NCBI GenBank assembly: GCA_902780635.1
Contig: CACZGH010000001.1
Location: 186,001 to 250,000, forward strand
Source: an uncultured Prevotellaceae bacterium
Lineage (GTDB): Bacteria > Bacteroidota > Bacteroidia > Bacteroidales > Bacteroidaceae
Length of the DNA stretch: 64,000 nt
Direction of reading: 5' to 3'
Positions 26,569 to 35,417 of the stretch are shown in pieces (position 1 is the first letter of the stretch; every line of letters starts with the position of its first letter). A program made the position numbers and the translations under genes. The notes beneath the pieces are model-generated. The model saw only the letters and a list, made by a program, of their open reading frames with translations. It was not told the DNA's origin and did not search any database.

Positions 26569-28397
26569 TACAATTGCTGATCGCGGTTGAGGAAATAATC
26601 ATAATAGAAAGTCTGTCCGAACTCATTTTTGAGAGCCTCACTCAGGTATTGTTCGCTCATACCAGGATACTGCTGCACCCTTTCAGTGAAACGCTGGTAG
26701 GTGAGCGCCACACCCTCGTCGAGAGGCAACCGTCTGGTGTCCACCTGTCCCTCCAATTGTCCGTAGAGATAGGCCACCTCTTGATAATACAGGGGAATAC
26801 GCTGTCCGGGGTGCAGACTGAGGTACTGGAAGAACTTGGGCCAGAACATGGATATGTTTTTTGTCCATATCGCCCCCCACAGCGAGAGTTCCTGCAATTG
26901 TGGCTGTTTGGTGTTGATACGTGCGAGATGATTCATAAGGAAAGACTCAGCAATAGACAGGTCACTGTTGAGCGAGTTGTCATACCCCATGAGCGGGAAG
27001 ACCGGTGCATAGGCAGGGTCTTTCTTCAGTTGCTGAGGATGGCTGATCAGCTGCTCCTGCTGTTCAGCCCACTCCTTGTGATAACGAGTCTGCCGCAACA
27101 AGGTCAGGTATTTTCTGGCCAACTGATACTCCCCATTGATGATGGAGCAGCGGGCCATCAGTTTGAGTGTCTCCACCCTCCAGCCATACTCCACACCATC
27201 CTCCATGCACCACCGGTAACAGTAGTTGACCAGTCCGTAATGGTAATACAATGATTTGCCCACTACCTGCATCATGCGGATGGGCAACTTCGTATTGCCA
27301 TGCAGGGAGCCGTTGCCATAAAGAGACATCTCATCGCCCAGACGTCCCTGACGGAAGAGGGCCAGGTTTTTCACCATCATCATGGCGCGTGTGGGCTCTT
27401 CGTTGAGATGCTGAGCCCGCTGGATGATAGCATCCCAGTCACACAGTTCCAGGCTGCGCTTCATGGCCATCTCCTGGTGAAAGTTGCTGTCTTTGTACCA
27501 ATAGGTGTAGACACCCCATGCCAGCAGGGCACAGAGTGCGCCTTGGAGAGCCGACCAAACCATGATGCGTCGCACCCCGCTGTCCAGTGGCCTCTTCCGA
27601 TAGCAGCAAGCGAGTGCTAGGTAGTAGACGGCCAGCAGGATATAAGGATAATCATAGCCATCATAATGCTCCGTCATTGTGAACACAGGCAGCCCTGCAA
27701 ACCACATATCAGCGACATTTGTCTCATGGTAGACGTAGCGATAACAAAAGAGGGGCACACCAACGACAGCGAGGAGCACAAGGATCGTGGCCACCACCTT
27801 CTCCAGTTGGGTCATCCCGTCGAGACGCCATGAGAGCGTCCCCATCAGCACGAGGGCCGCCAACCCGTACCATCCCATCAGCGGATAGGCCGCCAACGCC
27901 ACCACTAAAACGTAGAAGAGACGCATATAACGGCGCTGAGGCACCCCCGTATAGCCCCACGTCAATGCGAGGGCCAACGTCCACCCTATGGTGGGCATAA
28001 AGAGAAATCCCCTGAGTTTGAGATAATAGATCCAGTAGTCAACGCCTACGATGGCAAGCAGCAGCAGTGCCACGGGGATGAACAGAAGAAACGCCCACTT
28101 GCAGGGTATGCGAAACACCTTGGCTGTGAGCGCCATTAGTGCAGCCCACCAAAGACAGAGGATGGTCACTCCCAGCCAGGGGTGGTAAAAAAACTGTGTG
28201 AGCCAGGCACCAATCCATGACAGTCCCCCTGCCGGTTTCACCATCATTTCTTCCAGAAAATGGCGATCATATAGAAACAGGTTCTGCTCTTGCGCATTCC
28301 ACAAATAATCGCCCTCGTATACCACAAGGCAGATACCTATCCCCACCAGAGCTATCAAAATTCCCGCCAGTGGTCCATATTTCAGTTTCTCTCTCAT
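26565..28397 (-). CDS. DUF6057-like polytopic membrane protein
   Basis: 610 residues. The first ~310 residues hold about ten hydrophobic helices (for example ILIALVGIGICLVV, VTILCLWWAALMAL). The rest is soluble and helical, rich in Trp, Tyr, Leu and Gln, with TPR-like spacing (LCDWDAIIQRAQHLNEEP, MEDGVEYGWRVETLKLMARC, KYLTLLRQTRYHKEW). This matches the Bacteroidales family I know as DUF6057. It is the first gene of a two-gene unit with the CxxCH propeller lipoprotein (4-bp ATGA overlap). The long helical domain may face the periplasm and bind the lipoprotein (inference). Confidence 0.72.
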   Translation of the reverse strand: MREKLKYGPLAGILIALVGIGICLVVYEGDYLWNAQEQNLFLYDRHFLEEMMVKPAGGLSWIGAWLTQFFYHPWLGVTILCLWWAALMALTAKVFRIPCKWAFLLFIPVALLLLAIVGVDYWIYYLKLRGFLFMPTIGWTLALALTWGYTGVPQRRYMRLFYVLVVALAAYPLMGWYGLAALVLMGTLSWRLDGMTQLEKVVATILVLLAVVGVPLFCYRYVYHETNVADMWFAGLPVFTMTEHYDGYDYPYILLAVYYLALACCYRKRPLDSGVRRIMVWSALQGALCALLAWGVYTYWYKDSNFHQEMAMKRSLELCDWDAIIQRAQHLNEEPTRAMMMVKNLALFRQGRLGDEMSLYGNGSLHGNTKLPIRMMQVVGKSLYYHYGLVNYCYRWCMEDGVEYGWRVETLKLMARCSIINGEYQLARKYLTLLRQTRYHKEWAEQQEQLISHPQQLKKDPAYAPVFPLMGYDNSLNSDLSIAESFLMNHLARINTKQPQLQELSLWGAIWTKNISMFWPKFFQYLSLHPGQRIPLYYQEVAYLYGQLEGQVDTRRLPLDEGVALTYQRFTERVQQYPGMSEQYLSEALKNEFGQTFYYDYFLNRDQQLY

Positions 28398-28539
28398 ATT
28401 CTTGATTTAGGATGCGCAAATTTACAAAAAAAACGATAAATAAGAGAAGAGTCTACATTTTTTGAGACATTTTCCTGTAGAGAAGGGTTTCTTCGTGTGT
28501 CGATGGCAATAAAACAGCAAAAAAAGCGTTATAATATAG

Positions 28540-30600
28540 ATGCAAAAACATATCCATCATACGATTTTATGCTTGCTCGCCCTGCTGGTGTGTTCCTGCG
28601 GTGCGGACAAGAACCTCAAGCGGGGTGAGAAATACCTCGCGTTGGGAGAATATTACGACGCCGCCACTGAATTCAAGACAGCCTACTCGAAGACACCCGC
28701 CAAACAGCGAGACCGTCGTGGCCAGTGTGCCCGTAAGATGGCACTCTGCTATGAGAAGATCAACTCCACGCAGAAAGCCATCGCCGCCTACCGCAATGTG
28801 ATCCGCTACAAGCAGGACGATGGCCAAACCCACCTCTCCTTCGCCCGTCAGCTGATGAAAAACGGCAATTATAAAGAGGCTGTGCAGGAGTATCAGATTG
28901 CTCTCGACTCAATGCCCGACAACCTCCTGGCCCGTAAGGGTTTAGAGGCTGCTATGGCTGCTCCGGCTCTGAAAGAACAAGGCTCACGCTACATGGTGAA
29001 GAAGATGGAAATCTTCAACTCCCGCCGCGCCGACTACTCGCCGATGCTCTTTGGCGAAGAGTTTGATCAACTGTTCTTCACCTCCACCCGCAACGAAGCG
29101 GAGGGCGACGAACTGAGCGGCATAACCGGCACGAAAAACGGCGACATCTTCTTCTCTCAGAAAGACGACAAAGGCAAATGGGGCAAGCCCCAACGCATCG
29201 AGTCGGGTCTCAACACAGCATACGACGAGGGAGCATGCAGCTTCACTCCCGACCAGCGCGAGATGTACTACACGATGTGTTCCACCGATCCCTCTTATCC
29301 GCGCTATGCGAAAATCATGAAGTCGAGCCGTTCAGACGCTGCCTGGAGCAAAGGCAACGATGTGGAGCTGACCAAAGACACCCTCTCGAGCTATGCTCAT
29401 CCTGCCATCTCACCCGATGGTGAATGGCTCTACTTCTGCTCCGACATGCCCGGCGGCGAGGGCGGCCTTGATATTTGGCGCATCCGCCTCACCTCCGACG
29501 GCTATGGCGGTGTAGAGAACCTCGGCAATGTGATCAACACGCCAGGAGACGAGATGTTTCCCGCCTTCCGGCCCAATGGCGACTTGTATTTCTCCTCCGA
29601 CGGACATGGAGGCATGGGAGGACTCGATATCTACATCGCCGTGGTGAACGAACGCGGGCGTTGGCAACTGGAGCACCCGGGTTATCCACTCAACTCACAG
29701 GGTGACGACTTCGGCATGACCTTTGAAGGACCACACAACCGTGGCTATTTCTGTTCCAACCGTGGCGACGGCCGTGGCTGGGACCATATTTTCAGCTTTG
29801 AGAAGCCCGAAATCATTCAGACGGTGAAAGGATGGGTATATGAGAACGACGGTTACGAACTGACCGCCGCCCAGGTATACATGGTGGGCAACGATGGTAC
29901 TAACCAAAAACTCAGTGTGCGCAGCGACGGTTCGTTCACCGAGGTGCTGAAGCCTGGTGTCGACTATGTGTTCTTGGCCACCTGCAAAGGCTTCCTCAAC
30001 CACAAAGAAGAGTTGCATATCGTGCCCACACAAGAGTCGGAGGAACATGTGCTGCAATTCCCCTTAGCATCCATCACCGCGCCTGTCATGATCGACAACA
30101 TATTCTATGACTATGACAAGGCCACCCTGCGACCAGAGTCGGAGGCCTCACTCGACGAGCTGGTGACACTGCTCAACGAGAACCCCAACGTGACCATTGA
30201 GTTGAGCGCCCACTGTGACTACAAGGGAAGTTCGCAATACAACATCGGCCTGGCTCAGCGCCGCGCCGAGTCGGTGGTCAACTATCTGATCGCCCATGGC
30301 ATCGCCAGCGACCGCCTCACCCCTAAGGGTTACGGCAAGGAAAAGCCGAAAGTGGTGCGCAAGAAACTGGCCGCCCAGTATCCTTGGCTCAAGGAAAATG
30401 ATGTGCTGACAGAAGACTTCATCACGGCCCTCGACGAGGAGAAACAGGCTATCTGCAACCAGCTCAACCGCCGCACCGAATTCATCGTGTTACGCACCAC
30501 CTATGGAATGTTCGACAAGGACGGCAATCTGAAGAGCCAGCCCAAGACACCGAAGCAGGAGAAACCTGAGTTGGATGAGGGATTTGACTTTGATGAGTAA
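28540..30600 (+). CDS. porE: PorE-like type IX secretion lipoprotein (TPR, propeller, OmpA C-terminal domain)
   Basis: 686 residues. Signal peptide with lipobox LLVCSC, then TPRs (residues about 22-135), a PD40 beta-propeller (about 165-420, blades with ISPDGEWLYFCSD and FRPNGDLYFSSDG), a small carboxypeptidase-regulatory-like beta domain (about 430-515) and an OmpA-type peptidoglycan-binding domain (YDYDKATLRPES, NIGLAQRRAESVVNYL). This order of four domains is that of PorE, which tethers the type IX secretion apparatus to peptidoglycan. Some related Bacteroidetes lipoproteins share the layout without a proven T9SS role, so the gene symbol is tentative. The gene is monocistronic; CCCCTCC hairpins follow its stop. 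Confidence 0.8.
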   Translation: MQKHIHHTILCLLALLVCSCGADKNLKRGEKYLALGEYYDAATEFKTAYSKTPAKQRDRRGQCARKMALCYEKINSTQKAIAAYRNVIRYKQDDGQTHLSFARQLMKNGNYKEAVQEYQIALDSMPDNLLARKGLEAAMAAPALKEQGSRYMVKKMEIFNSRRADYSPMLFGEEFDQLFFTSTRNEAEGDELSGITGTKNGDIFFSQKDDKGKWGKPQRIESGLNTAYDEGACSFTPDQREMYYTMCSTDPSYPRYAKIMKSSRSDAAWSKGNDVELTKDTLSSYAHPAISPDGEWLYFCSDMPGGEGGLDIWRIRLTSDGYGGVENLGNVINTPGDEMFPAFRPNGDLYFSSDGHGGMGGLDIYIAVVNERGRWQLEHPGYPLNSQGDDFGMTFEGPHNRGYFCSNRGDGRGWDHIFSFEKPEIIQTVKGWVYENDGYELTAAQVYMVGNDGTNQKLSVRSDGSFTEVLKPGVDYVFLATCKGFLNHKEELHIVPTQESEEHVLQFPLASITAPVMIDNIFYDYDKATLRPESEASLDELVTLLNENPNVTIELSAHCDYKGSSQYNIGLAQRRAESVVNYLIAHGIASDRLTPKGYGKEKPKVVRKKLAAQYPWLKENDVLTEDFITALDEEKQAICNQLNRRTEFIVLRTTYGMFDKDGNLKSQPKTPKQEKPELDEGFDFDE

Positions 30601-30610
30601 ATACCTCAGT

Positions 30611-30805
30611 CTGGACAGGAAACCTCCCCCTAACCCCTCCAAAGGAGGGGAGATAGAAGTTCGGACAGGAAACCTCCCCCTGACCCCTCCAAAGGAGGGG
30701 AGGTAGAAATTCAGACAGAATGTTAAAAAGGGAAGGCAAAAGGCGAAATAAACACACTCCCCCTGGCCCCCTCTAACTTAGAGGGGGAGTTGATTACCAC
30801 TCCAA
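30611..30805. repeat. CCCCTCC-AAA-GGAGGGG elements
   Basis: Two tandem 50-bp units (30611-30660, 30661-30710), each GGACAGGAAACCTCCCCCT followed by the hairpin CCCCTCC-AAA-GGAGGGG. Then comes a third, related element (30749-30805: CTCCCCCTGG, CTAACTTAG, AGGGGGAG) that matches 24917-24985. Together they fill the gap to the methyltransferase gene and could terminate porE transcription. Confidence 0.8.
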
Positions 30806-30815
30806 AAGCGAAAAA

Positions 30816-32327
30816 ATGAAATTGCCAGAGGCATTTATATCATATACCCGTGAGATGATGGGAGAAAAACTGTTTGCTGCATTCATGGAAGGAATGCGGC
30901 AAACGGCTTCTGTCAGTGTGCGGCTCAACCCCTTGAAAATAAGGGGAGGAAATATTCGTGAGGAGCAAACTGCGGAGGGTATTCGTGCGGAGCTAACTGC
31001 GGAGGATATTCGTGAGGAGCTAACTGCGGAGGGTATTCGTGAGGAGCTGGGGCCAGAACATGTGCCTTGGTGTAGACATGGGTATTATCTGCAGGGAAGA
31101 CCCCACTTCACGTTCGACCCCTTGTTGCATGCTGGTTGCTATTATGTTCAAGAGGCGGCATCGATGTTTGTCGACGAAGTGATCCGCCAGCATGTCCATG
31201 GTCCCGTGGTGGCATTGGATCTTTGTGCGGCTCCCGGCGGCAAGTCTACGGCATTGCTTGCAGCCCTTCCTACTGGCAGTGTTTTGGTGTCAAATGAACC
31301 CATTCGGCAGCGTGCCCATATCCTTTCAGAAAATCTACAGAAATGGGGGCACGCCGATGTTTTAGTGACCAACAATATGCCCTCCGATATCCGCCAGACA
31401 GGAGTTATCTTCGACCTGATCCTCACTGATGTGCCCTGCTCCGGCGAGGGCATGTTTCGCAAGGATGCAGAAGCCATCGGCGAATGGTCAGCACAACATG
31501 TGCTTGCCTGCCAGCGACTACAGCGTGACATTGTGGAAGAGGCGTGGCAATGCCTCCGCCCCGGCGGCCTGCTCATCTACTCCACCTGCACGTTCAATCT
31601 CCATGAGGACGAAGAGAACATCCTTTGGGCCGTCGAGACATTGGGAGCGGAGGTGCTGCCCATGGCTACCCTTGAAGAGTGGCATGTCACCCCATCACTG
31701 TCAGAACAATTGAAAGACTGTGTCTGCCGCTTTATCCCAGGAATCACACGCGGCGAGGGCCTATTCATAGCCGTTCTGCGGAAACCGGAGGCAGCTGACG
31801 CATCACTATCACTCCAGAAACCACAGCGAAAGAAAGAGAAGCATCTGAGACAGAGGGAGAAAAACCCCAAAAATGATCGGGCGAGCGCATCGTCCATCAT
31901 GGCCTGGCTCTCCCATCCAGAACTTTTCACTCTGAGGGAAAACGTCGATGACATCAGTGCCATCCCCACCCGATGGCTTAGCCTCTACGAGCAAATGAGC
32001 GGTTTGCGCATTCTTCATGCCGGGGTGGGTATGGGCACCAGGCGTGGCAAAGACCTCCTCCCCGCTCAGTCACTGGCACTGTCTCCCCACCTCAACCCTG
32101 CGGCTTTCGCCACGTGTGAGATCGACCTTGCTCAGGCGATGTCGTACCTGCGCAAAGAATCCGTGGTGCTCCCCCACTCCATCCCCCGAGGCTTTGTGCT
32201 TCTGACATACCGCGGTGCCGTGCTCGGCTTTGTCAAGAACATCGGCTCCCGCGCTAACAATCTCTATCCCCAGGAATGGAAAATACGCAGTGGTTACCAA
32301 CCAGAGGGCCTCTGCGAAATCATGTGA
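30816..32327 (+). CDS. RsmF-like 16S rRNA (cytosine-5) methyltransferase
   Basis: 503 residues of the NOL1/NOP2/Sun family. The SAM site LDLCAAPGGKSTALLA is intact. The catalytic cysteines are in DVPCSGEGMF and YSTCTFN, and the C-terminal part carries an RsmF-type RNA-binding region (GRxTRRGK-like GMGTRRGKDLLP, SLALSPHLNP). It methylates a cytosine in 16S rRNA with SAM. Odd feature: residues about 47-82 consist of four 9-residue repeats of the type IREELTAEG, encoded by a 27-bp minisatellite (30954-31061), inserted in the N-terminal domain ahead of the conserved YYLQGRP stretch. Copy number could vary without breaking the frame. Confidence 0.9.
   Translation: MKLPEAFISYTREMMGEKLFAAFMEGMRQTASVSVRLNPLKIRGGNIREEQTAEGIRAELTAEDIREELTAEGIREELGPEHVPWCRHGYYLQGRPHFTFDPLLHAGCYYVQEAASMFVDEVIRQHVHGPVVALDLCAAPGGKSTALLAALPTGSVLVSNEPIRQRAHILSENLQKWGHADVLVTNNMPSDIRQTGVIFDLILTDVPCSGEGMFRKDAEAIGEWSAQHVLACQRLQRDIVEEAWQCLRPGGLLIYSTCTFNLHEDEENILWAVETLGAEVLPMATLEEWHVTPSLSEQLKDCVCRFIPGITRGEGLFIAVLRKPEAADASLSLQKPQRKKEKHLRQREKNPKNDRASASSIMAWLSHPELFTLRENVDDISAIPTRWLSLYEQMSGLRILHAGVGMGTRRGKDLLPAQSLALSPHLNPAAFATCEIDLAQAMSYLRKESVVLPHSIPRGFVLLTYRGAVLGFVKNIGSRANNLYPQEWKIRSGYQPEGLCEIM
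30954..31061 (+). repeat. in-frame 27-bp minisatellite
   Basis: Four tandem 27-bp units (30954-30980, 30981-31007, 31008-31034, 31035-31061), each starting ATTCGTG. The first three differ by one to three bases; the fourth diverges after the first half. They encode IREEQTAEG, IRAELTAED, IREELTAEG, IREELGPEH. Confidence 0.95.
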
Positions 32328-32368
32328 CCCAACTCATATAATAAAATACAATAAAATATAACATAGAC

Positions 32369-33163
32369 ATGAGACAATATCTCGATCTGCTCGATCGCAT
32401 CATGAATGAAGGCGTGGTGAAAACCGACCGCACCGGAACGGGTACGAAAAGTATTTTCGGACATCAGATGCGATTCCACTTAGAAGATGGTTTCCCACTG
32501 CTGACCACCAAAAAACTGCATCTGAAGTCGATCATCTACGAACTACTCTGGTTTCTCAAGGGCGACACCAATGTGAAATACCTGCAAGAACACGGTGTAA
32601 GGATCTGGAACGAATGGGCTGACGAGAACGGCGAGTTGGGTCCTGTCTACGGCCATCAGTGGCGCTCATGGCCCGACTATGACGGTGGCACTATCGACCA
32701 GATTGCCCAGGTGGTGGACCTCATCAAGCACCATCCCGACTCCCGCCGCATGATTGTGAGTGCCTGGAACGTGGCAGAGGTCAACCAGATGGCTTTGCCA
32801 CCCTGCCATACCATGTTTCAGTTTTATGTCGCCGAAGGTCGCCTGAGTCTTCAACTCTATCAACGGTCTGCCGACACCTTCTTAGGAGTGCCTTTCAACA
32901 TTGCCTCCTATGCCCTGTTGTTGCAGATGATGGCACAAGTGACAGGTCTTCAGGTTGGTGACTTCATCCACACCACCGGCGACACCCATGTTTATCTCAA
33001 CCATCTGGAGCAAGTGCAGCTGCAGTTGACACGCACTCCCCGCCCCTTGCCCAAGATGCACATCAATCCTGATGTGAAAGACCTCTTCAGTTTCAGATAC
33101 GAAGATTTCGAACTGACCGACTACGACCCCTGGCCCCATATTGCAGGGGTGGTGGCTGTGTGA
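32369..33163 (+). CDS. thyA: thymidylate synthase
   Basis: 264 residues, exactly the length of Escherichia coli ThyA. Catalytic Cys146 in [26 protein letters not shown] (folate and dUMP loop) and the end DYDPWPHI are conserved, as is DRTGTGTKS near the start. It methylates dUMP to dTMP using methylene-THF, producing dihydrofolate that the folA product just downstream reduces. It lies 41 bp after the rRNA methylase gene, probably on the same transcript. Confidence 0.98.
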   Translation: MRQYLDLLDRIMNEGVVKTDRTGTGTKSIFGHQMRFHLEDGFPLLTTKKLHLKSIIYELLWFLKGDTNVKYLQEHGVRIWNEWADENGELGPVYGHQWRSWPDYDGGTIDQIAQVVDLIKHHPDSRRMIVSAWNVAEVNQMALPPCHTMFQFYVAEGRLSLQLYQRSADTFLGVPFNIASYALLLQMMAQVTGLQVGDFIHTTGDTHVYLNHLEQVQLQLTRTPRPLPKMHINPDVKDLFSFRYEDFELTDYDPWPHIAGVVAV

Positions 33164-33165
33164 GG

Positions 33166-33262
33166 GTTCGCTGTTCGGAGTTCGCTATTCGGAGTTCGCC
33201 ATTTGGAGTTCGCCTTTCGGGCAAACAACTCGTCAACTTGTCAACTCGTCAACTTGTCAACT
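33166..33262. repeat. two tandem repeats between thyA and folA
   Basis: Four 14-bp units GTTCGC(T/C)(G/A/T)TTCGGA-like (33166-33221) are followed by four and a half 8-bp units alternating CAACTCGT and CAACTTGT (33226-33262), ending 8 bp before the folA start codon. The 8-bp unit is the same satellite found at 11.9, 12.2, 12.36 and 16.2 kb. Confidence 0.9.
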
Positions 33263-33270
33263 AAAAAACC

Positions 33271-33753
33271 ATGTCCATCAATATCATTGCGTCTGTGGCT
33301 AACAATCGCGCCATCGGCTATCAGAACAAACTTATTTATTGGTTGCCTAATGACCTGAAGCGGTTTAAGGCACTGACCACCGGCCATACCATTATCATGG
33401 GGCGCCGCACCTTTGAGAGTCTGCCCAAAGGAGCACTGCCCCACCGTCGCAACATCGTGCTGAGTCGCAGCACGAAGCAGATAGAGGGATGCGAGGTGTA
33501 TGAGAATATGGAGAAAGCTCTCCAACACTGTGGCGATGACGAGGAAATATACATCATCGGAGGAGCGTCGGTCTACAAACAAGCCATGCGTCTGGCAGAC
33601 AGGCTATGCCTCACCGAGGTAGATGACACACCTGAGCAGGCAGACGCCTTTTTCCCTCCCTACGACGACTGGAAAGAGGCGTCGCGGGAGGAACATGGCA
33701 TCGATGAGCGTCACCGCTATAACTATGCTTTTGTAGACTATGTGAGAGGCTGA
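33271..33753 (+). CDS. folA: dihydrofolate reductase
   Basis: 160 residues, typical chromosomal DHFR. SINIIASVANNRAIGYQNKLIYWLPNDLKRFK-type start (landmarks AIGYQNKL and LPNDLKRF), GRRTFESLPKGALPHR for NADPH, IIGGASVYKQA and DADAFFPP near the end. The acid in the active site is the Asp of LPNDLKRF. Reduces dihydrofolate made by ThyA to tetrahydrofolate. Its 3' end overlaps the end of the convergent Lrp-family gene by 16 bp. The short 8-bp satellite directly ahead of the ATG would place repeat DNA in the ribosome-binding zone. Confidence 0.97.
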   Translation: MSINIIASVANNRAIGYQNKLIYWLPNDLKRFKALTTGHTIIMGRRTFESLPKGALPHRRNIVLSRSTKQIEGCEVYENMEKALQHCGDDEEIYIIGGASVYKQAMRLADRLCLTEVDDTPEQADAFFPPYDDWKEASREEHGIDERHRYNYAFVDYVRG

Positions 33754-34247
33754 GCCAACTCTTCCTCCTCATCGTCGTCTTCTGGCACGTCGATGATGGG
33801 TAGCTGTCTGTTGATGGCGGCATTGAATGAGATGATGGTCTCGCTGCGCGAGAGACCAAGCGGCTGCAGTTTGTCGTGGATAATCTCCAGCAGATGGTGG
33901 TTGTTGAGCGCATAGATTTTGATAAACATATCAAAACCACCCGTTGTATAATGGCACTCTACCACTTCCGGCATTTTTTTCAGCTCCTCTACCACGTAAT
34001 CAAACTTCTCTGGGTCTTTGAGGAACAAACCTATGTAAGCACAGGTCTCATATCCAATCTTCTCCGGGTCGATGATAAATCTTGACCCTTTCAGTATGCC
34101 AAGATTGGTGAGTTTCTGGATACGCTGGTGGATAGCGGCTCCACTGACATTACATACACGTGCCACTTCCAGGAAAGGCATCCTTGCATCATCGGCTATA
34201 AGGCTCAGAATTTTTTTGTCTAAAGCATCTAATCTGTGATGTCCCAT
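33738..34247 (-). CDS. Lrp/AsnC-family transcriptional regulator
   Basis: 169 residues. N-terminal helix-turn-helix (LDALDKKILSLIADDARMPFLEVARVCNVSG, residues about 6-55; landmarks ILSLIADD and VSGAAIHQRIQKL) and a C-terminal RAM ligand-binding domain (YIGLFLKDPEKFDYV, VVECHYTTGGFDMFI). The family forms octamers and senses amino acids. An acidic tail (DVPEDDDEEEE) extends the usual C-terminus, and its last codons overlap folA on the other strand. Expected to bind its own promoter, where TATCTTTG (minus strand, 34293-34286) gives a leader of about 30 nt. Targets unknown. Confidence 0.93.
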   Translation of the reverse strand: MGHHRLDALDKKILSLIADDARMPFLEVARVCNVSGAAIHQRIQKLTNLGILKGSRFIIDPEKIGYETCAYIGLFLKDPEKFDYVVEELKKMPEVVECHYTTGGFDMFIKIYALNNHHLLEIIHDKLQPLGLSRSETIISFNAAINRQLPIIDVPEDDDEEEELAQPLT

Positions 34248-34285
34248 TTTGTTTAATTATTTGTGCTTATTGATATAATTTGCTA

Positions 34286-34293
34286 CAAAGATA
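34286..34293 (-). promoter_or_regulatory. promoter -7 element of the Lrp-family gene
   Basis: TATCTTTG on the minus strand fits TAnnTTTG; expected start about 10 bp downstream. No exact -33 TTTG. The flanking 34250-34340 region is AT-rich, as expected for an Lrp-family autoregulatory site. Confidence 0.5.
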
Positions 34294-34341
34294 AGCCAAA
34301 TAAATGACATTTCCAACTTTTAAGTCAAAAAAGCGTTGGAA

Positions 34342-34818
34342 TTATAACTCACCATCACGCTCAGGTGTAGCCGAATAGTGTATTTTCAGTGCGTGTGCTT
34401 TTCTCAGCGCCTGTTTCACGTCGTTGATCATTCCCATAGGCACATGTCGGTCTGCCTTGAGCGAGACGGTCATCTGCTCCAGTTCATCAGGAGTCATTTG
34501 TTCACGTTTTTTGACGAGATAGTCCGTGAGCTGTGGTATGGACATCAGACGTTCGTCCACCTGTATGACGATGGTGTCTTTGCCTCCCTGCTGAGGGTGA
34601 ACTGACAGCGGCCTGCCGACAAAGATATAAGTAGTGGTCGATGTCTTCGCCAGTTTAGCCAGTTCCGTTCCTTTTGGTGCCTCATAAGCCACTTTAACGG
34701 GCACAGACCTCATGTGTGTGACGATCATGAAGAAGAAAAGCACGGTGAAGATAAGGTCGGGCAGCGAAGACGTGTTGAGCGCCGGTATTTGCCGCTCTTT
34801 TTTGCGTATGATGCTCAT
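34342..34818 (-). CDS. ExbD/TolR-family proton-channel protein (second paralogue)
   Basis: 158 residues. Short cytoplasmic N-terminus, one membrane helix (SSLPDLIFTVLFFFMIVTH, about residues 16-35) with the conserved helix Asp in LPDLIF, then a periplasmic domain with SIPQLTDYLVKKREQMTPDEL and VKLADR-like SLKADRHVPMGMINDVKQAL. It acts with ExbB to turn the proton gradient into motion for TonB or a related partner. It starts inside the end of the first exbD (4-bp overlap). The two ExbD proteins may form a mixed dimer (inference). Confidence 0.92.
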   Translation of the reverse strand: MSIIRKKERQIPALNTSSLPDLIFTVLFFFMIVTHMRSVPVKVAYEAPKGTELAKLAKTSTTTYIFVGRPLSVHPQQGGKDTIVIQVDERLMSIPQLTDYLVKKREQMTPDELEQMTVSLKADRHVPMGMINDVKQALRKAHALKIHYSATPERDGEL

Positions 34819-35405
34819 GACTCACCTCCTTTCCCTTCCGTATATTCTTCGGCCACTCTCTGTGGATAATACTCTCTCAGAGCCATCCGCTGTTCCTCCG
34901 AGCAGGTAGCGTAGGACTGATGGAAACGGCTTCGTGCCAATCGGTCACGCAACTGTATATAGGCGGCTACGATTTCATTTTGCACTTGGAAATAGGTGTC
35001 GTAACTGGCATCCCGGTCAGCGACAATTTGTATGACGTGGCCGTCGGTGACTGCACACCGTCCAAGTCCGTATATTTCTATCAGATGTTTTTCTGGCAAC
35101 AGAGGTGAGTTGTCGGGATTGTCGACAAAACGCATGACCTGCGACCTCACCTGTGAGATGTCGGCAGGCTTGCCATTGATGGTCAGGTGATTGTCGGCAG
35201 CAATTTCCATCCGCATCACGTTTCTGTCCAGCATCTCTGTGGGAGTCTGCACCTCGTTGTTGACAGGAGGAAGATGCCGCGTCAGGCCCTTGTCCTCGTC
35301 CATCGAAGTGACGACGAGAAACAAGATGAGGAGCGTGAAAGAGATGTCGGCGATCGACGCAGTGTTGAGTCCCGGCACCTTGCGGCGGCGTCTTTTAATG
35401 ATCAT
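34815..35405 (-). CDS. ExbD/TolR-family proton-channel protein (first paralogue)
   Basis: 196 residues. Basic N-terminus (IIKRRRRKVPGLNTASI), one helix with the conserved Asp (ADISFTLLILFLVV), and a longer periplasmic domain than the second ExbD, including an insertion and a basic C-terminal tail (ARSRFHQSYATCSEEQRMALREYY-like; landmark QSYATCSEEQ). Role as for the partner. Located 13 bp after the small membrane-protein gene and overlapping the second exbD. Confidence 0.92.
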   Translation of the reverse strand: MIIKRRRRKVPGLNTASIADISFTLLILFLVVTSMDEDKGLTRHLPPVNNEVQTPTEMLDRNVMRMEIAADNHLTINGKPADISQVRSQVMRFVDNPDNSPLLPEKHLIEIYGLGRCAVTDGHVIQIVADRDASYDTYFQVQNEIVAAYIQLRDRLARSRFHQSYATCSEEQRMALREYYPQRVAEEYTEGKGGES

Positions 35406-35417
35406 ATGCCCTCCTGA

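Noticed and set aside
33738-33753. Frameshift at the end of folA or the Lrp-family gene
   Set aside because: Both proteins have normal lengths; this is a simple convergent 16-bp overlap of two stop regions.
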